Origin: Oryzias latipes
Taxonomy: Eukaryota; Chordata; Actinopteri; Beloniformes; Adrianichthyidae
Direction of reading: 5' to 3'
Length of the DNA: 64,000 bases
Assembly (NCBI RefSeq): GCF_002234675.1
Contig: NC_019868.2
Span: 6,294,433-6,358,432, forward strand
Shown: positions 49,201 to 59,995 of the stretch, piece by piece
How the letters are laid out: every line of letters begins with the position of its first letter
How positions within the stretch are numbered: the stretch's first letter is position 1
Position numbers and translations under genes: made by a program
The notes under the pieces: generated by a model
What the model saw: only the letters and a program-made list of their open reading frames with translations
What the model was told of the DNA's origin: nothing
The model's database searches: none

Positions 49201-52200
49201 AGTAGCCATTTTATAAGTTATATGCAATGGGTTTATAAGGAAAGTTTGGATGATACTAATTAGATAGGGGTCCAAGAATGGTTATATATAAGGTTAAGTA
49301 TAGAGGCAATTCACTGTGATACTTGGCAAAAATGTTACACAGCACATTGGAAATATCACAGAATACAAATGTAAAAAAAAAAAAGTTTTTTTTTTTTTGA
49401 GGTCTTTATGTGGCCACTTTTGTATATTGTTTATGGCACTGTGTTCACACAGTTAGGACTTTATTTGCATATGCCTTCCTCCACTGTAGGCTGGTTAAAA
49501 CATAAATAGCTACATGGGTAGGAAGTTTTGACAGCATTTTTCTTTCCTATTTATGTTTTGCAACCGTCACATGTAGGTTGATGTATATGCCTTAGCCTCT
49601 TTAGAACATATCCTCTCACACTGTAGATGTCTGTAACAGTGCTGACACAGACCTTTCTTTTTGTCTGCCATCATTGCTTTATTCAGTTGCCAATACTCTC
49701 TCTACACTTCAAAGGCAGTTTTAAACAGGCCAAAGACTAGCTTGGAGTACTTGATCTCTTTTTCAAGTTTTTAATTTTCATATTTATGATAAATACCTGT
49801 CATATCAGAACACACCATCATATCCTGTCAAGCCTTTACAGACATTAGGTTTTGTATTTTATCTAGAGGCATACTAACCTGTTCTATACTAGTACTGCTT
49901 TATTTGTATGTGTTATCCACCTCCATCTAATCCTAGACTCTCTATTCAGGCTGGGTTGAAAAAATCAATTGATCAATTTGAATCGATCCAAGCTTAATAA
50001 ATCAATAATCAATCCATAAAAATAGAGATTGCTTACTTAATGCCAACGTATAATGGAATTTCCCATAGGACAGTGAATGCTAACGCTCGGTCGACCTAAA
50101 CATACATTGCAGACTAAATGTACAGTTGTGCATACTCGCAGGCATGAATTTTCCAAACTCTGTTTTAACGAAACATTTTTTTAAATGTTACCATTTGTGG
50201 TTTAAAGCACCATTTTTTCTCAAATCATCTGGAATAAAGTGTGATGCTATAGTGCAAGCTCCACCTAGTGGCCAAACTGAAATGCCCTCCAAGAGAGGAG
50301 GAATAGAATGATCTGCACATTTTTGTTGGGCCTTCTATGTTTGAGAAACCATGTAACACTGTATGGTGTTAACACTGGTTTACTATTACTATTCACTGGT
50401 TAACACTGGTTTATTATTTCACTCGTATATTTTACAGTTTGTGAACTTTATCAGATAAGTTTGAATATCTTCAAAACATATATAGATCATATTGTGTTTC
50501 TATACAAATATGTCTGATTGTGTAAACTGTGTAAATCCAAAATCGAATCAAGTGAATCGACAGAATCAAAATTCAAAACAATCCAGGCTCTGGTGAATCG
50601 AATCGATTCTGGAAATTATTTGGTGATACCCAGCCCTATATCTATCTTCTTCATGTACACTGTCATGTACTTCTTCTCTACATCCATGAACCTCCTCTTT
50701 GGACTCTTTCCCAGTAGCTCCAACCATAGCATCCTTCTGCCAACATCCTCCTTCTCTCAACTTATCAAAAGCACTCTCAAACTTCTGCCCAGTATTTGTC
50801 TCCAAAACATCAACCTTGATCTGTTCCTCTGCTGGATTGATTCCTGATTCAATCCATCCTCATCACTCCCAAATGGAAACCTCAATGTCTTTATCTCTAC
50901 TTCCTCCAGCTCTGCTTCCTGTCTCTTTCTCAAAGTCTTTAAACCCACAACATGGCTGCTCTCACAACAGTCCTCTACACCTTTCTTTTCATTCTTGACA
51001 ACACTCTTTTGTTAAACATCACACCTGAAACCTTCCTCCACCCAATCCAACTTGCTAATAATACCCTTTAGGGGACAAATCCGTTTTAAAATGTTTTAAT
51101 CTATTCTGCATTTATGTAAAAATTCACATATGTCTACATATTGTTTTAGACTTGGATTTTACTTTTGAGTACAACTCACATCACAAAAACCACGCTCTCT
51201 AATATCTCTAAAGCTAACTTATGGTCAAAGGCTTCTTGTTGAAACCAGACACAAAAAGATCACTTAATGCTTAAAGACACAGCTGGCTGCAGTTCTTATA
51301 TTTTGGAAATAGAGACATAGACTTTATCAACCCAACGTTTCACAGTAAAAGTGCTTCCTGATTGTAGAAGTAAAAAGACAAAAAAAATCAATTGAGTTGT
51401 CATTTACTGTATATCTGTTGGTGTGTATGTATTGCACAGTAAGTGTTGGTCGGGAACGTTCTTTACTTTGTTGCATTTGTTTTGTCGTTTTTATCAATGA
51501 GCACATGAAATATTAAAATCCTCAATTTTATATTATTAAATATATAAAATAAATAATATTCAAATCTTTACCCATTTAAAATGCTGGAATCACCTTACTT
51601 ATTGCTGCTTGTATTTTCTTTCTAGAAACAGGAAATCCTACAACGTTCCTTCCTGCTGAACGAGACATATTACCAGAAACCCATTTGAACAATGAGGTAA
51701 ATGTAACAGACACAGTGGGATTTTGAAGCTTCTTAAACTTTGTTTGTCATGACTATAATACCAAGACATCGTAAATCAGATACAAAATCTGTTTAAAAAA
51801 ACAAAGTAAATAAATGTAACCGCTAAAAATACTCTTTAAAAATAAAATTTAGATCTTAGTGAAAATGCAAAAGCAAATACTCACACTAAATGTATTTTGG
51901 GTATGGTTTAAAGCTTTTGATTACCATCTTTAATTTTTCTTTTAACAGAATAGTATCAATCATCTGCATAGCTAACAACACACTGCATCTCTGTATGCTA
52001 CGTCTTACTTTCCATCTCGACATTAAAAGTTTAATCTTGCAGCAAACAGAACCTTCAGTTAACCTTTCCTATAATATAGGTGTATTGATTTTAAAACTGT
52101 AGTAGTAAAAATTAACAGTTTTTTTTTTTTCTTAGCAGGAAGTTGAAGGACCTGAAATAAACTATGCCGCATTGCACTTCTCACGGAAAACCAAATGGCC

Positions 52201-52282
52201 GAAGAAAAAGAGGAAGTTTAAGGAAGAATCCATATATTCAACTGTGAGACACTTCAGTGATGGAGAGGCTAATGAGGACTGA
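46250..52282 (+). CDS. Novel immune-type receptor (NITR gene D), complete, two ITIMs
   Basis: Exons: 46250-46292 (signal), 46414-46755 (V), 46847-47185 (I), 48511-48624 (transmembrane), 51626-51696 and 52139-52282 (cytoplasmic), encoding 350 residues. The V domain has C40, W52 and YLCQAG. The I domain has VFWYKAG and YYCAVLSRGEILFGNGTEV; the arginine (codon 47143-47145) replaces a cysteine present in genes A, B, C and E. The transmembrane helix is uncharged and followed by RRK. The last exon has INYAAL at Y312 and SIYSTV at Y336, both fitting the ITIM consensus (I/V/L/S-x-Y-x-x-L/V), with a lysine-rich stretch between them. By family knowledge this is an inhibitory receptor signalling through SH2-domain phosphatases. 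The acceptor of the last exon could be the TAG or the CAG three bases later, which changes one residue. Confidence 0.92.
47551..48200 (+). repeat. Dispersed element copy 2 (in NITR gene D intron)
   Basis: Diverged counterpart of 30836-31560, sharing GGTACTGAACAGTGCA, GAATGTCAAATCCAT and CAATCCAAATGGTATTTT. Here it lies between the I and transmembrane exons; in gene C it lies between the two cytoplasmic exons. Confidence 0.65.
48625..49949. other. NITR gene D intron, unassigned
   Basis: Part of the 3-kb intron after the transmembrane exon. An A/T homopolymer stretch lies near 49372-49400. No exon or named repeat was seen. Confidence 0.4.
49950..50636. repeat. MITE-like element with ends AGGCTGGGT / ACCCAGCCCT
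   Basis: The left end reads CAGGCTGGGTTGAAAAAATC. The right end reversed reads TAGGGCTGGGTATCACC, giving short inverted ends, with AATCGATT-type sequence just inside both. No transposase. A target duplication is not clear. Confidence 0.5.
50640..51065 (-). repeat. LINE-related dispersed repeat, minus orientation
   Basis: It contains CTACATCCATGAACCTCCTC, TTTGGACTCTTTCCCAGTAG, CTCCAACCATAGCATCCTTC and a CTTCCTCCAGCTCTGCTTCC block, the pattern of a common fish LINE read backwards. It is related to 24766-25115. No intact frame. Confidence 0.5.
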
Positions 52283-52312
52283 AGACACTGTTCTGTGATT
52301 CATGTGGAGTTA

Positions 52313-52318
52313 AATAAA
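52313..52318 (+). promoter_or_regulatory. Poly(A) signal AATAAA of NITR gene D
   Basis: AATAAA 31 bp after the stop codon, giving a very short 3' UTR. Other AT-rich sites follow. Confidence 0.6.
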
Positions 52319-52319
52319 A

Positions 52320-53229
52320 AAGACGTCTATATAATTCTGTGCAGTAATATTAAAGAAGATTTAGACAGCTTAACATAAGGGACATCTGCTGTTTTGAAGT
52401 TGGTACAATTAAATATCTAAATTTAAATACATTCTTTTTTTTAACCTATATTAAAGATTGAGTTTGGAAATATTGACATTAAAACATGAATGTTTTTGTT
52501 CTACACGGTGTGCTGTTACTGTGTTATAAAGTGTGGAACTGGTGTACAATGTAGGGCAAGTTCTAATCCATTCCAGTCTCATACAACTATATCTTAAAAG
52601 CTTCTTAAAAATTCCCACAAACCCAAAGGGCTGTACAATTGTTTTAAATAATGCTTTTGTCACAAATGCCTTTAAGGCATGATATGGGTTCAAAACCCAA
52701 GTTAACTGGATCTGAGAAAAATATTCTAGACATCATTCTGCTTGAGTGGCCAGGCCCCTTCTTTGCAGGGGGAGTGTTGTTCTAACCTCTCATGTGCCCT
52801 AAGGTTCCATCTAGGGACCAAAACTGCTTGTTATGTGCCTTCGACCTCTTAGCATAAATGTAAGCCGCTGCAAAGCAAAATATGGTTGTAGAGGGGAAGT
52901 TCCTTCAAAGCACATGTGTCAGAGAGCATAAAAGTTTATAATTTCTTAGAATAAAAAATAAAAATTGGTGTGTATTTATTCATATGTAGGGGGGAATTTG
53001 ATTTGAAATTTTGGATTGGGCAACTATACATTAGGACTATGTAAACACTGTCCATATAACCTAACCTGACAGAATCAAATTTAAAATGATTTATGCTAGA
53101 GTAACAAGCAAACATATGTTTTCTATGCAACTGTAATTGTCACTAAAAAAAGTTATTGAGAAATAAATGAGTTATTTAACATTAAGGAGTAGTTACGTTT
53201 ATTTTTAATTACATTTAGTTACATGTATA
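52320..53229. other. Intergenic region between convergent NITR genes D and E
   Basis: No gene recognised. I searched the minus strand here for cytoplasmic exons of gene E and found none. Confidence 0.4.
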
Positions 53230-53302
53230 AGTTATATCTGGCCCTTTGAGGACAGCCACTGCGCTGATGTGGCCTTCGGTGAAAATGAGTTTGACACACC
53301 TG
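53230..53302. repeat. Terminal fragment of a hAT-type repeat
   Basis: GTGGCCTTCGGTGAAAATGA, then GTTTGACACACCTG, resembles the right terminus of a widespread hAT-type repeat ending in a CAGG-GTGTCAAAC inverted repeat. Only one end is present. Confidence 0.5.
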
Positions 53303-53445
53303 CTTTAAAGTGAGGGGAGGTCACCTGCTTCCTGTAGACAGTTTAGAGCTGGGACTAGAGAGACAACTGCTCCGGGAGAGAAGTGTGACTTACTGGAACC
53401 CGATGTATTCTCAGCCATCTGGTGAAACAAAATCAATGGGAAATT

Positions 53446-53780
53446 TGTCATGGTGCCTCTGTCAGTCTTGCCTCCCCTCCCCACTCTGCTCTACTTTCCT
53501 GATTGGACCCAGCTGTGGACGCTCACATCATCATCCACCTGACTTCATAAGGATATCCAGTCCCAGCATATATTGCCAGTTCGTTGCCCCTTATGGTGCT
53601 TACCTGGTCACTTAAGTTATGCTTACTATGCTCTCGTACTCTTGCTATCTTCTAACCTCGCTCCTCTGCCTCATCTACAGGATGAATTACCACGAGCTCT
53701 TCTCCTGGGTCCTTCCATGTATGAGCAGTCCAATACTCATCTACAATCCTAGCCTCAAGCCATGCCACGACTCCAGCCAA
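53446..53780 (+). repeat. 5' LTR of the deleted Gypsy element, truncated
   Basis: It matches 54837 onward, including CTCTGCTCTACTTTCCTGAT and CTCGTACTCTTGCTATCTTC (one mismatch in the partner). The match stops near CCACGACTCCAGCCAAG, where the deletion begins. Confidence 0.75.
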
Positions 53781-54836
53781 GCCTGCTTCAAATCGTCAAA
53801 CTCTTCACCTTCAGGACTATTTCACCCACTGCCCATACATAGCCGGCCTTGGTCCCACATCGCCGTCGACTTCGTCACTGGGCTTCTTCCTTCTCAAGGC
53901 AACACTGTAATTCTCAGTCATTGAGCGATTTTCAAAATCTGTTCATTTCATCCCTATCCCCCAGTTACCCACAGCCACTGAAACAGCAGATGTTTTGGTC
54001 CATCAAGTCAAGCAGATATCGTATCGGACCATGGTCCTCAGTTCATATCCCAGGTGTGGAAGGCCTTTTGCTCTGCCTCGGGGGCCACGGTCAGTCTCCC
54101 CTCTGGATACCAGCCCCAGTCCAACAGCCAGGCGGAGAGGGCAAATCAAGAGTTGGAAGAGACTCTATTGTCTTGCCACTCAAAATAATAATGACTGTTC
54201 CAACCATCTTGTATGGATTGAATATGCTCACAACACTCACACGTCTTCCGCTACAGGGATGTCTCCAATCGAAGCCTCCCCCTACTACTTACCACCTCTG
54301 TTTCCGTCCCAGGATCTCGATTTGGGTGTGCCCTCGGTCCAGCACCATCTCCAACGGTGCCAGAGCATCTTGCACATGACCAGGGCTGCTTTCCCAGGCC
54401 CCAGGGAGAGCAACTGCCGCATAGTTGCTATCCGGAAACTGGCTCCTCTATTCATCTGTCCTTATTTCGAGAAAATCATAAATCCCTCCTGTGTCCGTCT
54501 TCTCGGCTGCTGGCTGCACTTAAGGTTCATCTGTCATTCCATGTATCTCAGATAAAAAATGTCCAGGAGAGCCCTCTTTCCCCGCCGTCCACTTCCCCTC
54601 CGCCCACTCGTGTCATCAACGGCGCCCCGGCCTTCACTGTCAGCTGGGTGTTGGATGTTTGGCACCGGGGTCGTGGTTTCCAGTTCTTGGTGGACTGGGA
54701 GGGTTACGGTCCTGAGGAGCGGTCTTGGATCTCCTGTTCCCTCATCCTCGATCCGGCTCTCATCGAGGATTTCAACCGTGCTCATCACGACCGGCGTCCT
54801 GGACCGCCTGGAGGTGGTCGTTTAGGGAGGGGGTAC
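53781..54836 (+). pseudogene. Integrase-chromodomain remnant of a Gypsy polyprotein
   Basis: Patches in several frames give [10 protein letters not shown] (first integrase aspartate, near 53870), a block around SDHGPQF-like sequence near 54030 (second aspartate), the [18 protein letters not shown] patch near 54120-54155, then PSVQHHLQRCQ and a chromodomain with VLDVWHRGRGFQFLV and DWEGYGPEERSW. The frame changes at about 53930, 54000 and 54550 and in-frame stops occur, so no product is expected. By family knowledge the chromodomain steers chromovirus integration to marked chromatin. Confidence 0.8.
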
Positions 54837-55327
54837 TGTCATGGTGCCTCTGTCAGTCTTTCCTCCCCTCCCCACTCTGCTCTACTTTCCTGATTGGACC
54901 CAGCTGTGGATGCTCACTCATAAGGATATCCAGTCCCAGCATATATTGCCAGGTTGTTGCCCCTTATGGTGCTTACCTGGTCACTAAAGTTATGCTTACT
55001 ATGCTCTCGTACTCTTGCTATATTCTAACCTCGCTCCTCTGCCTCATCTACAGGATCAATTACCACTATCTGTCCTCCTGGGTCCTTCCATGTATGAGAA
55101 GTCCAATACTCATCTACAATCCTAGCCTCAAGCCATGCCAAGACACTCCAGCCAAGTCAAGATCCTCAAGCCACACCACGACTCCAGCCAAGTCAAGATC
55201 CCCAAGCCACACCACAACTCCAAGCCAGTACTCCCGGTCGCCACACCAGTCTCATCTCACCAACTAACTCTTGTGTTTCTTTCTGGGTTACAGCATTTGG
55301 ATCTGTCTCGCCAAGCAGAACATGACA
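54837..55327 (+). repeat. 3' LTR of the deleted Gypsy element
   Basis: From TGTCATGGTGCC to CATGACA, 491 bp. Inside, at about 55140-55220, a unit of roughly 36 bp (ACTCCAGCCAAGTCAAGATC plus CAAGCCACACCAC) is repeated about two and a half times. Confidence 0.8.
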
Positions 55328-55332
55328 AAATT

Positions 55333-57680
55333 GGGGAATGCTGGAAGCTCATACTACAGGGGCATAGGGCATCTTGCCAATTTAGTTAAAGTTATTGCTG
55401 AGTTAAATGCAGATTTTTTCTGTCAGTCCTTTTCTAGCTATGAAGGCAACCATAAAGCATTATTCTACAATCACAGAGGGTTCAGAAATGCACTTTCAAG
55501 CAACCACGTCTGATGAAATGTCCATGTAAACTTATGTAAAATCATATTTCAGCTTTCACGTTCAAAACTCTCATGTTCACTTTTCGCCACGCAAGTTTGT
55601 TTTAAACCTCTACGTACTAAATATAAACAATGAATCATATAAGCAACCATAGATTAGGATTTGAATCATACGTTGTCAAAATAAATCGATTCACCCCAGT
55701 AATTACTCTCATAATTGTGCAAGCACTTTTATTGTCCTCCTCTCTTGTTTATAATTATAAAATCCTTTTCTTTTTTCGATTTTCACTTTGAAATAATTGA
55801 ATGTTATAGCTGTTTATCTCCACTAGTTTATCTCCTCCAAAAAAACAAAACAAAAACACATCAGTTGGATCTATACATTTATTGAATACTTTGTGAAAGA
55901 AAAGGACGACATGATCATTGAGGGTAATTCGGCTTGTCTTTTACTGCAGTCCGCTGATGGTGATGTTTTTGAATCCTCGACACAACATGTCGATTCATCG
56001 CCGTGTCAGATTAACTCCATATTTCACAAGGGCTCGTTTTTAAGCGTTCCTAAAGACAGTACAACACAGTAGCAACCTCCAAGAATAAACACGGCAGCCA
56101 CAGCAAAACATTTATAGAGCAATGCAAATTAACTATCACTAGAGTGAACAGAAGCAACAGCATATATGAGTTGGATGAGGCTAAATTATAGGGAGCAGGA
56201 GGAGAGGAAAGAACAAGAACCTAATCAGTAGGCTGAGAACAGGACAGTCATCCAAGGAGCAGTAAAATGTTAATTAAAAGGTGAGAAAGAATCATATTTT
56301 AAGTTTGAACTTCTTAATGCCGCACTAACAACAATCTAGCCAAGGGCTAATCTGCCCACTATTAACCAAAAATAAGTTTTCTTAGTTTAAATGAATCATG
56401 TGTTCAGGGTGGGCCTCCTCTAATATTTGAATATATTGTCATCCATTAATTCCGTATTGCTCTTCAGTCTTGTTGTATTTTTGTGAACACTGCAGCACTA
56501 TATAATTCATTCCAGTTCCTTTGTTTTCCTGCAACATAGTAATATTATAAGTTAGTGTAACCGTTACACATGCAAACAACTAAAAATTCTGTAAGGAAGG
56601 GTGGTGTAGGACCCATAGTGCTGGGACTGGGCTTGAATGTGGCAACTTAAAAATGTAAAGAATCAATTTCAAAATATGACAAAAACACAAAGAGAATGAA
56701 CTACATATTGGTTGACATCAGCAGATGGTGGGAAAAAGCTATACTTAAAACCACTTACAATTCAAACAATTTGAATGTAGGTATACTGAGGGTATTAATT
56801 GATCTAAAGACAGCGGTGGATGAATAGAAACCTGAATCTGGTCTACCCAGTAAGACTCTCGAAAAGGGCAAATTCCAGATGCCCTAAAACCCCTACACTG
56901 GGTGGGAGGAGGGGATTTAAAGAAATATAACAAAACCTCAGCACTGTTCCAACCCTCGAGCACGTAATAAAAAAGTAGGGGCCCCAAAGAGAGACCCGAC
57001 AAAATTTATTGTCTTTTGCAGCTACAAAATAACATTTCTCAAATAATTAAAAAAGAAAAAAAAATGAATTAAAGGAGGGCTTTTTAATTTCAGATGCTTG
57101 ATAGAAAGTCATTAAAAGCATTGACCAACTGGCACATTCAATTCTAATATGCATGTTATTTATTTTAGAAAAGGCATCAAAGGAATTTTAGATTTGCATT
57201 GTGATTCTTTATTAGGCTTGATAACAGTTGGTAAATGTATATTATAAGACAATGTTAATCTGTCAGACCCAAAATAAATACATTTTATTAAAACTTAGTA
57301 ATTCTAAATAAAACAAGTCTCATTTTACTAAACTATAGTTTTCAATTTTACGGATTTAATGTCATGTTTAATGCTTCTGTGCTAACAATGAGGACTGGAG
57401 ACTGCCCAGTTCCTTCATCCTCACTGCTGGTAGACCATTCAAAGTAAGCTAATTTTATGCATATTTATATATGATTTAAAAAGTTAAAATGTACATCCTG
57501 TGATTCTTATATTAATAATCTATTAATTTTCTTCAGTTCCCTGTAATATTTTTGCACAATTTTTTATGATCCTCTTTCTGTGCGGCTCAAAGCGGCTCAA
57601 AAGGCAAAAGTCCCTAAATGAATCAACAAAGTTATTTTTGTCTGATCGCTTAAGCATAATTTTATTAATTGTAAACTTAC
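55333..57680. other. Region downstream of NITR gene E
   Basis: No exon of gene E and no named repeat was identified. A minus-strand open stretch at 57349-57452 was considered as a cytoplasmic exon and rejected. ATCGATT-rich sequence near 55680 may be an old element end. Confidence 0.4.
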
Positions 57681-58898
57681 CTTTGTGTTGGATAAAAAAC
57701 GGGCATCTTCTTTTCTTTGATTAGAATTAGAATGACATTCACAAATACACTGAAGGTCAACAGTACAACAACCATGATGACTTCCCAGCTTAATAGACCC
57801 ACTGGAAGAAAAAAAAATAAACACAAAATTTTTGAGTTGAGCTGAGGTAAACCAACAACTAAGAAGGATTTAAATTTTTTGTCAATTACTTGTCAATTTT
57901 TTCAAATGTTTCTTTTATTTATATTTAAAATGTCCAAATCTCTGTGCAGTGCTGCATTAATGTTGGTCTGTAAAACGTACTTATCTGTACTTCAGTCCTT
58001 TCACCAAACAGGATTTCTCCACACGAGAGCACAGCACAAGAGTAAAGGCCAGAATCCGAGGAGTTGTGTATGGTTTTTGACAGATGGTAGTCACATCTTC
58101 TCTTTTCTTGAACATCACACTTGGAAGTGGTTGTGTGAATGATTTGTGGACCAGATGCTGATGCCGCTTTGTACCAGTACACTTGGTGTTCACTTGCACA
58201 CTCTGTTGGATTCTCTTTGGTTTTTGAAATAACTGAACATTGAAGATTGACTGTGTTTCCCTCCTGGACCAACTCCACACCTGGACCTTTTTCCACGTTG
58301 TTCATTATGGGCTTAGTTTTAGGATCTGTGAGATTCACAAATAAGGAATTATTAAAAGAAATATCAGTGATTGGTTTAATAAAAAAATGCATCAAACATA
58401 TTTTACCTTTAACAACTAACAAACTGCCATTGATGAATTCCATGTTGTATGAGGATCCAGCCAGACAAAAGTATGTCCCTTGATCTTCTTTGCTGACATT
58501 TTTTATGATAAGAACATGTTCTTGACCAGCTTGAGTGGAAATGAATCTGGAGAAGTCAAACTCTTTTTCAAGTTTTGGTTCTCCTCCAGCGGTTTTTGAA
58601 ATTAACTGGATCTTATATCCAAACTGGAATTTAAACCAGTAAAGCAACCGTTGATCAAAGCCAGTTGCTGAACATTTCAGAGTCACATCATCACCAAGTT
58701 CAGTTTCAAAAAAGAAGACGGGTTGAGAAAGTTCCAGGTTTGAAGGCATCGCTAAAAAAAAAAAAAGAGAAACCAACCAATTAATTACAAAATAGCAGTT
58801 TTGGACAAATGTGGTAGAAAACTCAGTTTTACATCGTACAGCATAGGATATAACTTACATAATGCACCAAGAAGGATTAAAACAGCCAGTCCTCTCAT
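57681..58898 (-). CDS. Novel immune-type receptor (NITR gene E), tail exons not found
   Basis: Minus-strand exons: signal peptide 58898-58859 (40 nt), V domain 58751-58407, I domain 58325-57981, transmembrane 57801-57681. The V domain has C40, W52 and YFCLAG (leucine in place of the glutamine of genes A-D). The I domain has VYWYKAA and YSCAVLSCGEILFGERTEV. The transmembrane exon is uncharged (VIMVVVLLTFSVFVNVILILI) but lacks the LLACxxLAN signature, and it is one base out of phase: it ends in phase 2 (121 nt) while genes A-D end in phase 1. The extra base falls where others read GTTTGTGAC and this one GTTTTTTAT. No cytoplasmic exon was found downstream. It may be a tail-less receptor, a pseudogene in decay, or have an unrecognised tail. 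The extracellular part is intact. Confidence 0.85.
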
Positions 58899-58994
58899 TG
58901 TGGCACAGCCTCTCTCTTGCACATCTGAGGTCTTCCAACTCAAATGAAGATTTAGTCATGAGCTGAAAAACCTTTTACAAAGTGGAAATTGCAA

Positions 58995-59026
58995 TGATTG
59001 GCTGAAAGAGAGAAAATGTACTTCCT
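58995..59026 (-). promoter_or_regulatory. NITR gene E promoter module: AGGAAGT + CCAATCA
   Basis: On the minus strand AGGAAGT starts at 59026 and CCAATCA at 59001, 25 bp apart, 103 bp before the ATG at 58898. The context CTTTCAGCCAATCA and ATTTCCACTTT matches genes C and D. Confidence 0.78.
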
Positions 59027-59539
59027 GCTGTTTTGTTGAGTGTTTGTCCTTTTATTTTGGTTGATGTAAAGCCAGTTTTCTTTACCTAATGCACATTTTT
59101 ATTGCCCTAAATGCAAAGTAATTTCAGTGTTAGTAACTAAGTTTAAAAGAAACACACTGTCATTATTTTTTGTGGTCTGTCAAAAGGCACATGAAAACAA
59201 TATATTTTCCAAAAGAAAATTAGGATTAATTTAAAACACATTTTTAACGAAATAGTAGAACAAAGTGCATTCCACAATAAAAATATTTTACAAATCTATA
59301 TGACTTGATGCTAAACGGGCAAAATACTATTTTGTTGATCTGTCCACACTAGCGACCACCCCACTCATGATCACAGAGGACGTCACTGCAGGATTAACTG
59401 CTGCCAGAAGGTCACGACAGGGAACCTGCTCATGGATAGATGACATGACTTCTGATGGAAATGGATGTAAGTTCAAGCCTTTGGAATCTTAAGTACTCGG
59501 ACATTTGTATTTGTTGGAAATAAAGTCTACCATTCTTGG
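59027..59539. other. Spacer between NITR gene E and a Gypsy element
   Basis: AT-rich; no gene or named repeat recognised. Confidence 0.4.
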
Positions 59540-59995
59540 TGTCATGGTGGCCTGGCAGACTCCTCCCCCTCCCAGCTCTGCTCCAGACTCACAGCTGTGT
59601 CCACTCATCTCATCCCCTCCCCTCACCTGCTTCATAAGGAGACTCCTCTCAAGCATTCTTCGCCAGTTCGTTAACACTGATGGTCTTGCCTTCCACGAGT
59701 GACACCCGAGTCTTTCTACCAGCTGAGCTGAAGCTGAACTCCTCTACGCCTCCCAAGAAATCCAGCCACGCCACCCCCAAAGAACTCCTGCCACGTCAAA
59801 GCTAAGATCCAGAGCTGCCTTCTTCTTACATATCCTCCATCCTGCTGACGATCTGCTCCATCTAGTCCCACGACGCTCCACGCCTCAAGATCCGCTGGCT
59901 CCTACAAAATAAAACCAGTTACTTTCCCTTTCACTTACTTGCCTCCTCCTTCCGGGTTACAGCATCTGGGTTTGTCACGTGATCCGGTCATGACA
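59540..59995 (+). repeat. 5' LTR of an intact Ty3/Gypsy element
   Basis: It begins TGTCATGG and ends CATGACA, the same termini as the TSD-supported element at 53446-55327. It is 456 bp long. The two LTRs share layout (CTTCATAAGGA, a GGGTTACAGCAT block before the end) but not close identity. The 3' LTR and target duplication lie beyond the window; the left flank is CTTGG. Confidence 0.78.

Larger units (their letters stand above)
53446..55327 (+). mobile_element. Internally deleted chromodomain Ty3/Gypsy element
   Basis: It begins TGTCATGG, ends CATGACA, and has AAATT on both sides (53441-53445 and 55328-55332), a perfect 5-bp target duplication. The 3' LTR is 54837-55327. The 5' LTR (from 53446) matches it only to about 53780, where it switches directly into integrase coding sequence ([18 protein letters not shown]). 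Gag, protease, reverse transcriptase, RNase H and the integrase zinc finger are gone. What remains is the integrase core and C-terminal region with stops and shifts, then a chromodomain (FQFLVDWEGYGPEERSW near 54678-54735). A purine tract (AGGGAGGGGG) precedes the 3' LTR. It is a relative of the element at 59540, not the same copy. Confidence 0.85.

Noticed and set aside
57349..57452. Minus-strand stretch (YFEWSTSSEDEGTG...) as a tail exon of NITR gene E
   Set aside because: It has a usable AG and ends in a stop, but the acceptor lacks a pyrimidine tract, it fits only phase 1 while gene E ends in phase 2, and it has no ITIM.
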